DNA of 64,000 nt, from the NCBI GenBank assembly GCA_905181585.1, contig CAJIYG010000002.1, positions 186,001 to 250,000 on the forward strand, given 5' to 3'. The number at the start of each line of letters is the position of its first letter. The stretch's first letter is position 1. This stretch comes from an uncultured Flavobacteriales bacterium (GTDB lineage: Bacteria; Bacteroidota; Bacteroidia; Flavobacteriales; BACL11). The position numbers and the translations under genes are program-made. This document shows positions 1-8,869 of this stretch, piece by piece. The notes beneath the pieces are model-generated. The model worked only from the letters and a program-made list of their open reading frames with translations, did not search any database and had not been told where the DNA came from.

Positions 1-1
1 A

Positions 2-958
2 TTTCTAGTATTTTTTTCATGTATTATTTTCTTAATTAGAAGAAACGTTATTCGTTTAAAAAGATTCTTTAGTAAAGAAATGACTTCTTGGCCAAAAACA
101 GATGCTAACCTTATTTTGGTTTTTGAAATTCTACTTATGGGTGCTTTTTTATCAATGAATGCTGCAGATGGACTTCTACAATCAAGGAATATTGATCATT
201 ATATTATTGCCGGATCCTTTCCTGTTTCACAATTTATTACTCCAATTTTTTCACCTTTAAGTTCTGAAAATTTAATTTTACTAGAAAGATTCTGTTGGTG
301 GTTTCATATTCTAGGTATTCTTGGATTTATGAATTATGTTCTATTTTCTAAACATCTTCATATCTTTTTTGCGTTTCCTAGTACCTATTATGCAAATATC
401 AATAATTTAGGTCAGTTTAATAATTTACAATCTGTAACAAATGAAGTTAAGTTAATGCTTGATCCAAATGCTGACCCTTTTGCAACACCATCATCAAGTG
501 ATGATAATAATTCAAAACTATTTGGCGCTAAAGATGCTACAGATTTAAATTGGGTTCAATTATTAAATGCATACAGTTGTACTGAATGTGGAAGATGTAC
601 ATCTGTTTGCCCTGCAAATCAAACAGGTAAAGAATTATCCCCGAGAAAAATTATGATGGATACAAGGGACCGTATTGAAGAAATCGGTAATAGTAAGCAA
701 AAAGATAATAAGAGTTTACTTGGAGATTATGTAACAAGTGAAGAATTATGGGCCTGTACAACATGTAATGCGTGCACAGATGCTTGCCCTATTGATTTAG
801 ACCCTCTATCTATCATTATGGATATGAGAAGATATTTAGTCATGGAAGAGTCCTCTGCTCCAACTGAATTAAATAATATGTTTTCAAACGTTGAAAATAA
901 TGGTGCTCCCTGGAAATTTTCAGCTGCAGACAGATTAAATTGGACAAAAATTAATTAA
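2..958 (+). CDS. (Fe-S)-binding membrane protein, HdrC-like, 5'-truncated by window edge
   Basis: The frame is open from base 2, so the gene starts before the window and the ATG at 80 is probably internal. The bases before 80 encode a hydrophobic stretch followed by basic residues, like the end of a membrane helix. Counting from the Met at 80, two more hydrophobic segments follow, with histidines near 76-94 that could bind haem. Two CxxCxxCxxxCP [4Fe-4S] motifs then appear (Cys 167/170/173/177 and 226/229/232/236). This layout matches the membrane electron-transfer subunit of heterodisulfide-reductase-like systems. A HAD gene and an HdrB-like CCG protein follow 1 base apart each, which suggests one operon and a shared redox complex. 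The electron donor and acceptor cannot be told from sequence. Confidence 0.85.
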   Translation, partial: FLVFFSCIIFLIRRNVIRLKRFFSKEMTSWPKTDANLILVFEILLMGAFLSMNAADGLLQSRNIDHYIIAGSFPVSQFITPIFSPLSSENLILLERFCWWFHILGILGFMNYVLFSKHLHIFFAFPSTYYANINNLGQFNNLQSVTNEVKLMLDPNADPFATPSSSDDNNSKLFGAKDATDLNWVQLLNAYSCTECGRCTSVCPANQTGKELSPRKIMMDTRDRIEEIGNSKQKDNKSLLGDYVTSEELWACTTCNACTDACPIDLDPLSIIMDMRRYLVMEESSAPTELNNMFSNVENNGAPWKFSAADRLNWTKIN

Positions 959-959
959 T

Positions 960-1376
960 ATGTTCATTGAATTAAATAAAGATAAATTTGGAAATAATGT
1001 AAGCCCTGTTTTTAAAGATGGAAAAAAAAATTATTTAATAGATATTGATGGCACAATTTGTGATGATATTCCTAATGAAGAGCCTGAGAGAATGCTTACT
1101 GCAAAATTATATGATGATGCATTATTTACTCTTAATAAGTGGTATGATCAAGGTCATATAATTACTTTTTTTACTTCTAGGCTTGAAGAACATCGAAATG
1201 TGACAGAAAATTGGTTAAAAGAAAATGGATTTTTATATCATGCTTTGTTGATGAATAAGCCAAGAGGTGGTAATTATCATTGGGTTGATAATCATATTGT
1301 TAGAGCAACAAAATTTAACGGTAAGTTTACTGATTTAGTTGATGAGCAAGTAAAAATACAGGTATTTAAAAAATAA
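960..1376 (+). CDS. Small HAD-superfamily phosphatase
   Basis: This 138-residue cytoplasmic protein has the HAD motif I, DIDGT, at residues 28-32, which provides the catalytic nucleophile Asp and the general acid Asp. FFTSR near residue 70 fits motif II, and a later NKP fits the motif III lysine. It has no cap domain, so it is at the small end of the superfamily. The start ATG lies one base after the stop of the Fe-S gene and its own stop is one base before the CCG-domain gene, so it sits inside that operon. The substrate is unknown. Its place between two redox genes does not by itself show a role in electron transfer. Confidence 0.8.
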   Translation: MFIELNKDKFGNNVSPVFKDGKKNYLIDIDGTICDDIPNEEPERMLTAKLYDDALFTLNKWYDQGHIITFFTSRLEEHRNVTENWLKENGFLYHALLMNKPRGGNYHWVDNHIVRATKFNGKFTDLVDEQVKIQVFKK

Positions 1377-1377
1377 A

Positions 1378-2154
1378 ATGGATTTATTAAAAGTTAAAAA
1401 AATGTCTGAGTTTGTTGAAAATGGAGAGAAGCCTGATATTCTTTTTTGGGTTGGTTCTGCTGGAAGCTTTGATGAAAGAGCTCAGAAAATAACAAGGGCT
1501 TTTGTTACTATTTTAAATAAATGTAACGTAAATTTTGCTGTTTTAGGAGAAGAAGAAAGTTCTTCTGGTGATGCAGCTAAAAGAGCTGGAAACGAGTTTC
1601 TATTTCAAATGCAAGCCCTGATGAATATTGAAATTTTAAATTCATATGATGTTAGAAGGATTGTTACTACATGTCCTCATTCTTACAACACTATAAAAAA
1701 TGAATACAAGGGTTTAGGAGGTAATTATTTTGTACAACATCACACTGAGTATTTAGAAGAACTTATAGATAATGGAGAACTATCTTTTAACAATAATTTA
1801 AAAGGACAAAAAGTTACCTATCATGACCCATGTTATCTTGGAAGGGCCAACGATGTATATGATCCTCCCAGAAGTCTTATTAAAAAACTAGGAGTTACAT
1901 TACAAGAAATGCCAAGAAATAAAAGAAATTCTTTTTGTTGTGGGGCTGGTGGAGCACAAATGTTTAAAGAGGCTGAGAAGGGAACTAATGAAATTAACAT
2001 TGTTAGAACTCAAGAAGCGCTTGATACTAAACCAGATATAATTGCCACAGGATGTCCCTTTTGTAACACAATGTTGACTGATGGGGTTAAAAATATTTCT
2101 GAAAATTCAGCAAAAGTTTTAGACATAGCCGAATTAATTGCAGAATGTTTGTAG
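1378..2154 (+). CDS. CCG-domain (Fe-S)-binding protein, HdrB-like
   Basis: This protein of 258 residues carries the cysteine-rich CCG signature: HDPCYLGR, then SFCCGAGGAQMF, then TGCPFCNTM near the C-terminus, with an earlier TTCPHSYN element. In HdrB and GlpC-type proteins such cysteines hold a [4Fe-4S] cluster that handles disulfide or quinone electrons. It lies one base downstream of the HAD gene and in the same operon as the HdrC-like membrane protein, so the two probably act as partners at the inner membrane. Its stop overlaps the start of the next gene by 10 bases, which suggests translational coupling. Confidence 0.85.
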   Translation: MDLLKVKKMSEFVENGEKPDILFWVGSAGSFDERAQKITRAFVTILNKCNVNFAVLGEEESSSGDAAKRAGNEFLFQMQALMNIEILNSYDVRRIVTTCPHSYNTIKNEYKGLGGNYFVQHHTEYLEELIDNGELSFNNNLKGQKVTYHDPCYLGRANDVYDPPRSLIKKLGVTLQEMPRNKRNSFCCGAGGAQMFKEAEKGTNEINIVRTQEALDTKPDIIATGCPFCNTMLTDGVKNISENSAKVLDIAELIAECL

Positions 2155-2615
2155 ATTTTAATGAAATAAGTGATAACTCAAGAATTTGGATTTACTCTTG
2201 TGAATCAAAAATTACTGATGATCAATATTTATATATAAATACTCAATTGTTTACTTTTTTAAATTCCTGGCAGCATCATGGAAAGAATCTTTTTTGTTCA
2301 AATAAAATTTTTAATAAACGTTTTATAATTATTGCTCTAGATGAAGATTTAAATTCAGTTGGGGGTTGTGCAATGGATAAACTACAAGCTTTAATAATTC
2401 ATTTTGAAAATGAATTAAAAATTTCTCTCCTAAATAGACTTAATTTATTTTTAATTAATAAAGAAGATTTAAAATGTATTTCCTTAAGTGAAATTAAAGA
2501 TGATAAAACTATAAATATGGATTCACTTTTTTATGATTTAACAATAACAAAAAAGGAACACATTAATTCTTGGATAAAAAGAGTTGGAGATGGGTGGTGC
2601 TCAAGTTATTTATAG
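2145..2615 (+). CDS. Conserved protein of unknown function (often labelled 'ABC transporter ATPase' in Flavobacteriia)
   Basis: The 156-residue product starts MFVDFNEISDNSRIWIY and ends SWIKRVGDGWCSSYL. From memory, this resembles a flavobacterial family that sits next to Fe-S/CCG genes and is often annotated as an ABC transporter ATPase. I see no Walker A, Walker B or ABC signature motif, so that label is not supported here. The protein has no signal peptide or membrane segment and is probably cytoplasmic. It overlaps the CCG-domain gene by 10 bases and converges on kdsA with a 6-base overlap. A role connected with the Fe-S operon is inference from position only. Confidence 0.7.
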   Translation: MFVDFNEISDNSRIWIYSCESKITDDQYLYINTQLFTFLNSWQHHGKNLFCSNKIFNKRFIIIALDEDLNSVGGCAMDKLQALIIHFENELKISLLNRLNLFLINKEDLKCISLSEIKDDKTINMDSLFYDLTITKKEHINSWIKRVGDGWCSSYL

Positions 2616-3419
2616 AGCCTTTCTAATTTTTAAGAGTTTTACTAATAAATTTTCTAAATAATCAAGTTTTAGCATATTAGCTCCGTCAGATTTGGCTTGA
2701 AATGGATCAGGGTGTGTTTCAATGAATAATCCGTCAACACCTGTAGCTACTCCAGCTTTGGCGATTGTTTCAATCATCTCAGGATTTCCACCTGTTATAC
2801 CAATATCCTGATTTGGTTGTTGTAGAGAGTGAGTAACATCAAGTATAACAGGAAAGTTTAATTTTTTCATCAAAGGAATTGACCTAAAGTCAACAATTAA
2901 ATCTTTGTAACCAAACATACTACCTCTCTCAGTGAGCATAATATTTTTATTATTTGTTGATTTTATCTTATCAACAATGTGCTGCATTTGGTTAGGGGAT
3001 AAAAATTGTCCTTTTTTAATATTTATAAATTTTTCTGTTTTTCCAGCAGCAATTATTAAATCTGTTTGTCTACAAAGAAAAGCTGGTATTTGTAATATAT
3101 CCACATAATTTTTAGCTTTCTCAACATCTTCAATGCTATGCACATCTGTGATAGTAGGTATTTTAAGCTCTTCTCCAATACTTTTAATAATCTTAAGAGC
3201 AATTTCATCTCCTAAGCCTGTGTAAGAGTCTATGCGGCTTCTATTAGCTTTTTTAAATGACCCTTTGAAAATAAATGGAATTCTAAGTTTTTCACATATA
3301 TTTCTAATCTGTTTTGCAATATCAAATGAAATATCTTTATCTTCGATAGCACATGGTCCAGCTATTAGAAAAAAATTATTCTCTTCTGTAAATTTTAAAT
3401 TCTTTAATTTATCTATCAT
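2610..3419 (-). CDS. kdsA: 3-deoxy-8-phosphooctulonate synthase
   Basis: The enzyme condenses arabinose-5-phosphate with phosphoenolpyruvate to form KDO-8-phosphate, an early step towards lipopolysaccharide inner core. The 269 residues have the DAHP/KDO8P synthase TIM-barrel signatures: IAGPCAIE near residue 20, FKGSFKKANRS for PEP/A5P binding, LCRQTDLI, LTERGSMFGY, VILDVTHSLQQP and DGLFIETHPDP. Length and order are normal for KdsA. It is the last gene of a minus-strand operon, and its start shares one base with the stop of the barrel gene upstream. The envelope role of KdsA fits an operon that also encodes a lipoprotein and an outer-membrane protein. Confidence 0.95.
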   Translation of the reverse strand: MIDKLKNLKFTEENNFFLIAGPCAIEDKDISFDIAKQIRNICEKLRIPFIFKGSFKKANRSRIDSYTGLGDEIALKIIKSIGEELKIPTITDVHSIEDVEKAKNYVDILQIPAFLCRQTDLIIAAGKTEKFINIKKGQFLSPNQMQHIVDKIKSTNNKNIMLTERGSMFGYKDLIVDFRSIPLMKKLNFPVILDVTHSLQQPNQDIGITGGNPEMIETIAKAGVATGVDGLFIETHPDPFQAKSDGANMLKLDYLENLLVKLLKIRKAL

Positions 3420-4702
3420 TAAATATCTTTTATAATGCTTAAATATAAACTAAAATATTGTTTGGCATTAGTTTTTAGTATTTGGTTAATTGATTTTGAG
3501 CCTATTATGTATGTAAATTTTCTATTAATTTCTATTCCTAAATCTAAATTAGTTTTTTTTGTATATCCACCATTATTTAAATTACACAGTAAACTAAAAT
3601 TTTTATAAGGGATTTCAGTTGAAATATAAATTTTTGGTTTGTAATTTGATTCAATTATTCCTTGTCTTATTTTTTTAAAGCTTAATTTTTTATTATCCAA
3701 AAGTGGTTGCCATTTTGAATTAATGCCAAACATTATTTTTTTAATATTGTATAAAGTCACTTTTTGTTGAAAATTTATACCAATATCAGCAGTAATATAA
3801 GTCTTGTATTTGATGTTTTGATCTGTAATATTAATGCTGTAACTATCATTATAATCTAAAATTGAATCATATAGATTGTTAAAGTTATTTATTGTGATTC
3901 CATTAAAGTTAAATGTACTGTCTATGCTATTATTTATTGATTTTCTATTCCATTTTATATAGCCTAAATTATCGACATAAAAATTAATTTTTGATCTATT
4001 AAAATTAATAGTTGAAGAGAAGTCAATTGCTAATCCATTGCCATTTGAATTAAGAAAATTATATGATGATGTATCTGTAATAAATGAATTTATATTGTAA
4101 TTTAAGTCTAGACTTTCTCCATTTGTATAAGTGAATAATGATCCTTCATTAACAACAATGTTAATGTTATGATTTCCTTGTAAATATGATATTGCAAGAC
4201 TTATTTGATTTTTTTTAAACCTTAAGTTGTATCCAATCTTATATTGCTGAAATCTTGTAACTCTTAAATTACTAGAGTTAAAACTAAGTAATTCTTCTTG
4301 ATATTCATAATTACCATTAAGAATTAGTTTAAGAAGATCTTTGTTAATATTTAGGTTAATATGGTTTTTATCATAAATTGAGAATAAAAGGTCTCCTGAG
4401 CTTAAATTTTTAGTAAAATTTATCCCATTATTTAATTCTAGGTTAACAATATTGTTTTTTCTAAATTGGCTTAACCAAATATTTTTTAATTCTTGGTTAA
4501 TAGTTCCGCCAAATAAAAATTTATTTAAAATATTATTATCTAATGTGTTAGATTCAATATTGATTTCTGAATCAAATGAAATTTGGCTTGAAAAATTACT
4601 TGATTTATTTGCCATAGAAATTAACTCATCATTAGGGCTTGATTGAGGATATAAGCTTTTAATTGTAAATAAAATAAATAATATTATTATATTTTTTTTC
4701 AC
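3419..4702 (-). CDS. Putative outer-membrane beta-barrel protein (DUF5723-like)
   Basis: The 427-residue product begins with a signal peptide (MKKNIIILFILFTIKSLYPQ) and is otherwise rich in alternating polar and hydrophobic beta-strand segments ending in an aromatic/hydrophobic strand, as expected of a barrel in the outer membrane. The pattern of N-terminal motif and repeated hairpins resembles Bacteroidota DUF5723 proteins, whose function is unknown. Its ATG overlaps the end of the 680-residue lipoprotein gene by 4 bases (ATGA), so the two are probably translated together and may interact. I cannot assign a substrate or activity. Confidence 0.65.
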   Translation of the reverse strand: MKKNIIILFILFTIKSLYPQSSPNDELISMANKSSNFSSQISFDSEINIESNTLDNNILNKFLFGGTINQELKNIWLSQFRKNNIVNLELNNGINFTKNLSSGDLLFSIYDKNHINLNINKDLLKLILNGNYEYQEELLSFNSSNLRVTRFQQYKIGYNLRFKKNQISLAISYLQGNHNINIVVNEGSLFTYTNGESLDLNYNINSFITDTSSYNFLNSNGNGLAIDFSSTINFNRSKINFYVDNLGYIKWNRKSINNSIDSTFNFNGITINNFNNLYDSILDYNDSYSINITDQNIKYKTYITADIGINFQQKVTLYNIKKIMFGINSKWQPLLDNKKLSFKKIRQGIIESNYKPKIYISTEIPYKNFSLLCNLNNGGYTKKTNLDLGIEINRKFTYIIGSKSINQILKTNAKQYFSLYLSIIKDI

Positions 4703-6741
4703 TGCCCTAAAGTTTGAATTATTTCTCCACTTAAAATTACTTCTAAATTGTAGTCACTATAAATATCTACAAAATCATTGATATTTGAAGTAGAAAGTTC
4801 TGTTGTAAATACTAGATATGATACATCTGAAATTTGTAAATTACTAATCTCTAAAGTTGTTTCAGATTTCTGACTAACTAGATTATCTACAATAATTGCT
4901 GACGGAACTATATAGTCATTTATTATTGAATCTATTAAGATTTTATTTTCATCTAGTGAAACTAAATTACTAACTGCGCTAAGAGGAAATCCATTTAAGA
5001 TTTTTAAATAAAGCTTATTGAATTCTAAGTTATTAGTATTGTTAATTTCAATTGTATCTTTTAAGATAATTCTATTTGCTATTATCGATAATGGCAGTTT
5101 TATGTTTATGTTTGAATTAACTATATTATCTAAATATATAAACTGATTAAAATCAATAATATTTTGATTATTTAATATAAACTCTCCGCTATAATTTATT
5201 TGGTTTGGTAATATATCAAGTAATAAATTAGCATCTGTTTTGATATTATTTAAGCTTGAAATAATTGGTAACGAATTATTACTTAATGTTGCTGCATCAA
5301 TTAAATAGTTATTGTTTATGATATTATTGCCAATATTTTCATCAATACCAATATCAACAATTGTTCCATCTTCAGTATTTTCACTATTTAAATCAAAAAA
5401 AGTTAATTGACCATTTGCTCCAACAAAATTTTCGATAAAAACATTTAGTTCAACTGACTCAAAATCAATATCACCACTTAAAATATTATTAAATTGATTT
5501 AATTCAATTGATTCTAGCCCAAACTCAATAGTATCTCTTCCAAGATACCCTTTAGCATACTCAGGAATAATATTAAATTCAGTGTAATAATAAAAGCTAT
5601 CAGATTGATTTAATGTAACAAGTTCTCCTGTTGAATCAATGTATGAAAAAAACTCTGTATAAATTGTGTTAATAGTATCACCACCAATTCTATTTTCTTC
5701 ACCAGTTAAATCTAATATGTACTCATCAAAATTAAAATCAAACTGTGAAAATTGACCGTTTGTAGTAGGGGGGACGATATTTTCAGTTGTAAACTCTATA
5801 CCATTTTTCTTTAAAGATGGAATATTAAACACTATTCTTCCTGTATCTTGAATTGTACTTATAGCATATATTGATACACTACCTTCTTTTATACCAATTT
5901 CATGAATTTGAGCTCCTTTTAAATCAAATACATGCTCTTGTAATTTTTGAGAAATTTCTTGATCTGGGAAATATGCAGTTGCTTCAAAAATTTTAATATT
6001 TTCTAATACTAGCTTAGTTTTTATTGCATCTTGATAGTCTATTGTGACATTACCATTGCTCTCATTAACATCAACATTATTTAATATTGCTAAAATATCT
6101 TTATCAATAGTTTGACCAGCAATTGAAACTGTTTGAGTTTGAAGAGTATTTGAGGGTATTAATGGATAAGTAAAAGTTCCTAATATATTTTGATTAATAG
6201 AATTAACTAACGTAAATGAAATATTTGATAAGTCTGTTGGAAAATCATTTCTGATAGTTAAACTTAGGTCTCCAGATGTAAGGGTCATAGTTTCAAAATA
6301 ATCACTTGCATCAATTATAACAGTATCATTAGATATTATGCTTTGTAGGTATGGTATGGTGGTAGAACTTCCGTTAGGAAAAAGTGTGGTTCCAAAAGGT
6401 AAATCATTTAAAAGATTTCCTAAAGTTGTTGTATCTCTTATAACTATTCTCGAAAATTTTAATGAGTCAAGTTTGGTCGATGTTTCTCCAACTATTTCAT
6501 TAATATTTATAAAAGAGTCAATATCTAAACTTATTAGATCTTGTTCAAAAACTAGTGAAACTAAGCTATTATTATCTTCTTCTAAAGTAATTGAACTATC
6601 GTTTACAATATTATAAATATCAATTTTTGTATTAGCGATAGGAAATATTAAATCTACATCCCAAGTAGGTAATTCTAATTCTTTTTTACAAGAGCTTACT
6701 ATGATTACTATTAATAAAAGAAAAAAAATTTTATTAGACAT
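4699..6741 (-). CDS. Large hypothetical lipoprotein
   Basis: This 680-residue protein has a lipobox at its start (IIVSSC, lipidated Cys 18) followed by KKELELP, so it is probably attached to an outer or inner membrane leaflet. The rest has no transmembrane helix and consists of Asn/Asp/Ser-rich beta-strand segments that may form several Ig-like repeats. I do not recognise the family. It starts directly after the NlpC/P60 stop and overlaps the downstream barrel gene by 4 bases. That arrangement suggests a lipoprotein and barrel pair acting together at the outer membrane, which is inference. Confidence 0.7.
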   Translation of the reverse strand: MSNKIFFLLLIVIIVSSCKKELELPTWDVDLIFPIANTKIDIYNIVNDSSITLEEDNNSLVSLVFEQDLISLDIDSFININEIVGETSTKLDSLKFSRIVIRDTTTLGNLLNDLPFGTTLFPNGSSTTIPYLQSIISNDTVIIDASDYFETMTLTSGDLSLTIRNDFPTDLSNISFTLVNSINQNILGTFTYPLIPSNTLQTQTVSIAGQTIDKDILAILNNVDVNESNGNVTIDYQDAIKTKLVLENIKIFEATAYFPDQEISQKLQEHVFDLKGAQIHEIGIKEGSVSIYAISTIQDTGRIVFNIPSLKKNGIEFTTENIVPPTTNGQFSQFDFNFDEYILDLTGEENRIGGDTINTIYTEFFSYIDSTGELVTLNQSDSFYYYTEFNIIPEYAKGYLGRDTIEFGLESIELNQFNNILSGDIDFESVELNVFIENFVGANGQLTFFDLNSENTEDGTIVDIGIDENIGNNIINNNYLIDAATLSNNSLPIISSLNNIKTDANLLLDILPNQINYSGEFILNNQNIIDFNQFIYLDNIVNSNINIKLPLSIIANRIILKDTIEINNTNNLEFNKLYLKILNGFPLSAVSNLVSLDENKILIDSIINDYIVPSAIIVDNLVSQKSETTLEISNLQISDVSYLVFTTELSTSNINDFVDIYSDYNLEVILSGEIIQTLGQ

Positions 6742-7507
6742 TTAAACTATGCTCTTAATTAGTCTAAGTTTGTGAGTATGAGTTTTTAAACTAGAATTAA
6801 AAATTCCTTGTTGGTCAATCCTGTCTATTCTAACTTTACCTGAGGCATGAATTATATAATTATTTTTCATAATAATTCCAACATGAATAATTTTACCTTC
6901 TGTATTATCAAAAAAAGCTAAATCGCCTTCTTCAGATTCTTCAATAAAACTTAATGTGTTTCCTATTTCTGCTTGCTGGTAAGCATCTCTTGGTAATTTA
7001 ATTCCTTGTAATCTGTAAATAAGTTGTGTAAATCCGGAGCAATCAATTCCAAAAGGAGATCTTCCTCCCCATAAATATGGAGCATTTAGATATATTAAGG
7101 CATTTTCAATTAAAAATTTCTTTTGACTAAAACCTTGAGTTGAGTTTCCTGTGAATTTATACATTTTATTATTTATTAATGCATGATCACTCTTGTATGT
7201 TGGAAGAATACTACCAATTACAATTGGTTGATTAATATCTGTTCCAATAATATCTAATATGTCAGTTGATATAGTAGCTGTTTCCTTTTCAAGTTTTTGT
7301 ATACTCTTCTTCATCAATAATAGTTATTTGCTTATTGCAAACCCATCCCTTGTAACTATCATGACTAATCAGAACTTTACTCCATTTTTTTTTTACTTCT
7401 AAAATTTTGAAATGTTCTCCAAAAAGTAGTTGTGTAGTCATTTCAGCATTATCGCTAGGTAACTGCCTAACAGGAATTATAGATAGAGTTGAAACACCGT
7501 ATTTCAT
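6742..7507 (-). CDS. SH3-like plus NlpC/P60 (C40) peptidoglycan hydrolase, frameshifted
   Basis: Two frames together give one C40 peptidase of about 254 residues. The N-terminal part from 7507 has an SH3b-like domain (VRQLPSDNAEMTTQLLFGE). The C-terminal part has the catalytic GIDCSGF cysteine and the IIHVGII histidine, with HASG further on. The frames switch near 7289-7300. Removing one A from the run in TATACAAAAACTT rejoins EEEYTK with LEKETATIS, so a single-base insertion explains the break. The enzyme cleaves peptide stems of murein. There is no clear signal peptide, as is common in this flavobacterial type. Its start overlaps the thiolase stop by one base (TAATG). Confidence 0.85.
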
Positions 7508-8685
7508 TATATATTTTCAATTATCATTGCAGAGGCACCACCACCTCCATTACATATAGCAGCAGCACCATATTTTAAATTATTTTGTTTTAAAGCATGT
7601 ATTAATGTTACAACAATTCTTGAGCCAGAGCTGCCTAAAGGATGACCAAGAGAAACAGCTCCACCATTAATATTTACTTTTTGAGAATCTATTTTTAGTT
7701 TTTCAATATTTGCTAATCCTACAACTGAAAATGCTTCATTAAGCTCAAATAAATCAATGTCATTTATTTTTAAAGATGCTTTTTTAAGCGCTATAGGCAG
7801 TGCTTTTGCTGGTGCTGTTGTAAACCATTCAGGTTCTTGAGCAGCATCAGAATAAGATTTTATTTTTGCTAATGGTTTAAGATTTAGTTCTTGGGCTTTT
7901 TCTTTACACATTAAAATTAGCGCAGATGCTCCATCATTTAATGTAGAAGCATTTGCCGCAGTAATTGTTCCTTCTTTTTTAAATACAGGTCTTAATTTTG
8001 GTATTTTTTCTAATATTACTTTTTTATATTCTTCATCCTCAGAAATTATTAAATCATCTCCTTTTCTTTGGGGAATACTTACTGATATTATTTCATCACT
8101 AAATAAATCATTAAGCCAAGAGTTAGCAGATTTTTTATAAGATTCAACTGCAAATTTATCTTGTTCTTCTCTAGAAAAATTCATTTCTTCAGCGCATGTT
8201 TCAGCACATATTCCCATGTGTGTTTTATTATACACATCTGTTAGACCATCTTTAACTAAACCATCTATTAGTTTCATATCTCCTAGTTTTTGTCCTGTGC
8301 GAGACTTATCAAGATAGTGAGGAACCATCGACATGTTTTCCATTCCTCCAACCACAACGACTTTATTATCTCCACTTAAAATAGATTGAGCTCCAATACT
8401 TATAGCTTTCATTCCAGAAGAGCATACTTTATTTATTGTAGTACAAGGAATTTCTTCTGACAAACCAGCTAAAATCGCTGCTTGTCTTGCAGGCGCTTGG
8501 CCTAAATTAGCTTGAAGAACATTTCCCATAAATACTTCATTAATTTCTTTTTTATCTATACCTATTTTCTTTAAAGCACCTTCAATTGCAGTTGCACCTA
8601 ATTTTGTCGCTGAAACATTAGAAAAAACACCTCCAAAACTACCCATTGGCGTTCTAACTGCTGATACTATTACTACTTCTTTCAT
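7507..8685 (-). CDS. Acetyl-CoA C-acetyltransferase (thiolase)
   Basis: The enzyme joins or cleaves acetyl groups between acyl-CoAs (2 acetyl-CoA to acetoacetyl-CoA, or the last step of beta-oxidation). The 392 residues carry all thiolase active-site landmarks: nucleophilic Cys 88 in NKVCSSGMK, His 348 in GHPLGSSG and Cys 378 in CNGGGGAS, plus NEAF. The length is typical of biosynthetic or short-chain thiolases of the AtoB/PhaA type. It is first in the minus-strand operon with nlpC and kdsA, an odd metabolic mix. A 3-hydroxybutyryl-CoA dehydrogenase is encoded 46 kb away at 54 kb and could supply the next step. Chain-length specificity is not resolved. Confidence 0.93.
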   Translation of the reverse strand: MKEVVIVSAVRTPMGSFGGVFSNVSATKLGATAIEGALKKIGIDKKEINEVFMGNVLQANLGQAPARQAAILAGLSEEIPCTTINKVCSSGMKAISIGAQSILSGDNKVVVVGGMENMSMVPHYLDKSRTGQKLGDMKLIDGLVKDGLTDVYNKTHMGICAETCAEEMNFSREEQDKFAVESYKKSANSWLNDLFSDEIISVSIPQRKGDDLIISEDEEYKKVILEKIPKLRPVFKKEGTITAANASTLNDGASALILMCKEKAQELNLKPLAKIKSYSDAAQEPEWFTTAPAKALPIALKKASLKINDIDLFELNEAFSVVGLANIEKLKIDSQKVNINGGAVSLGHPLGSSGSRIVVTLIHALKQNNLKYGAAAICNGGGGASAMIIENI

Positions 8686-8869
8686 ATTACTATTTTAAGT
8701 ATTTATTATTAATGCAAATTTATTAAATTATAATTATTTCTTTTAGTAGAAATATTTATAGATGTTATTTTTTTATTGAATAAGTTGTTTAATCTTTTGA
8801 ATATTCAAATAATAATCTCAAATGAGAAAATTACTATTTAAATATAATCCTATAAAAAGAATTAATTTT

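Noticed and set aside
3232-3435. Plus-strand open frame inside kdsA
   Set aside because: It is the antisense shadow of a strongly conserved enzyme and has no motif of its own.
4452-4646. Plus-strand frame inside the barrel gene
   Set aside because: Antisense shadow; no promoter, signal or motif.
6338-6616. Plus-strand frame inside the lipoprotein gene
   Set aside because: Antisense shadow of a continuous coding frame with a clear lipobox.
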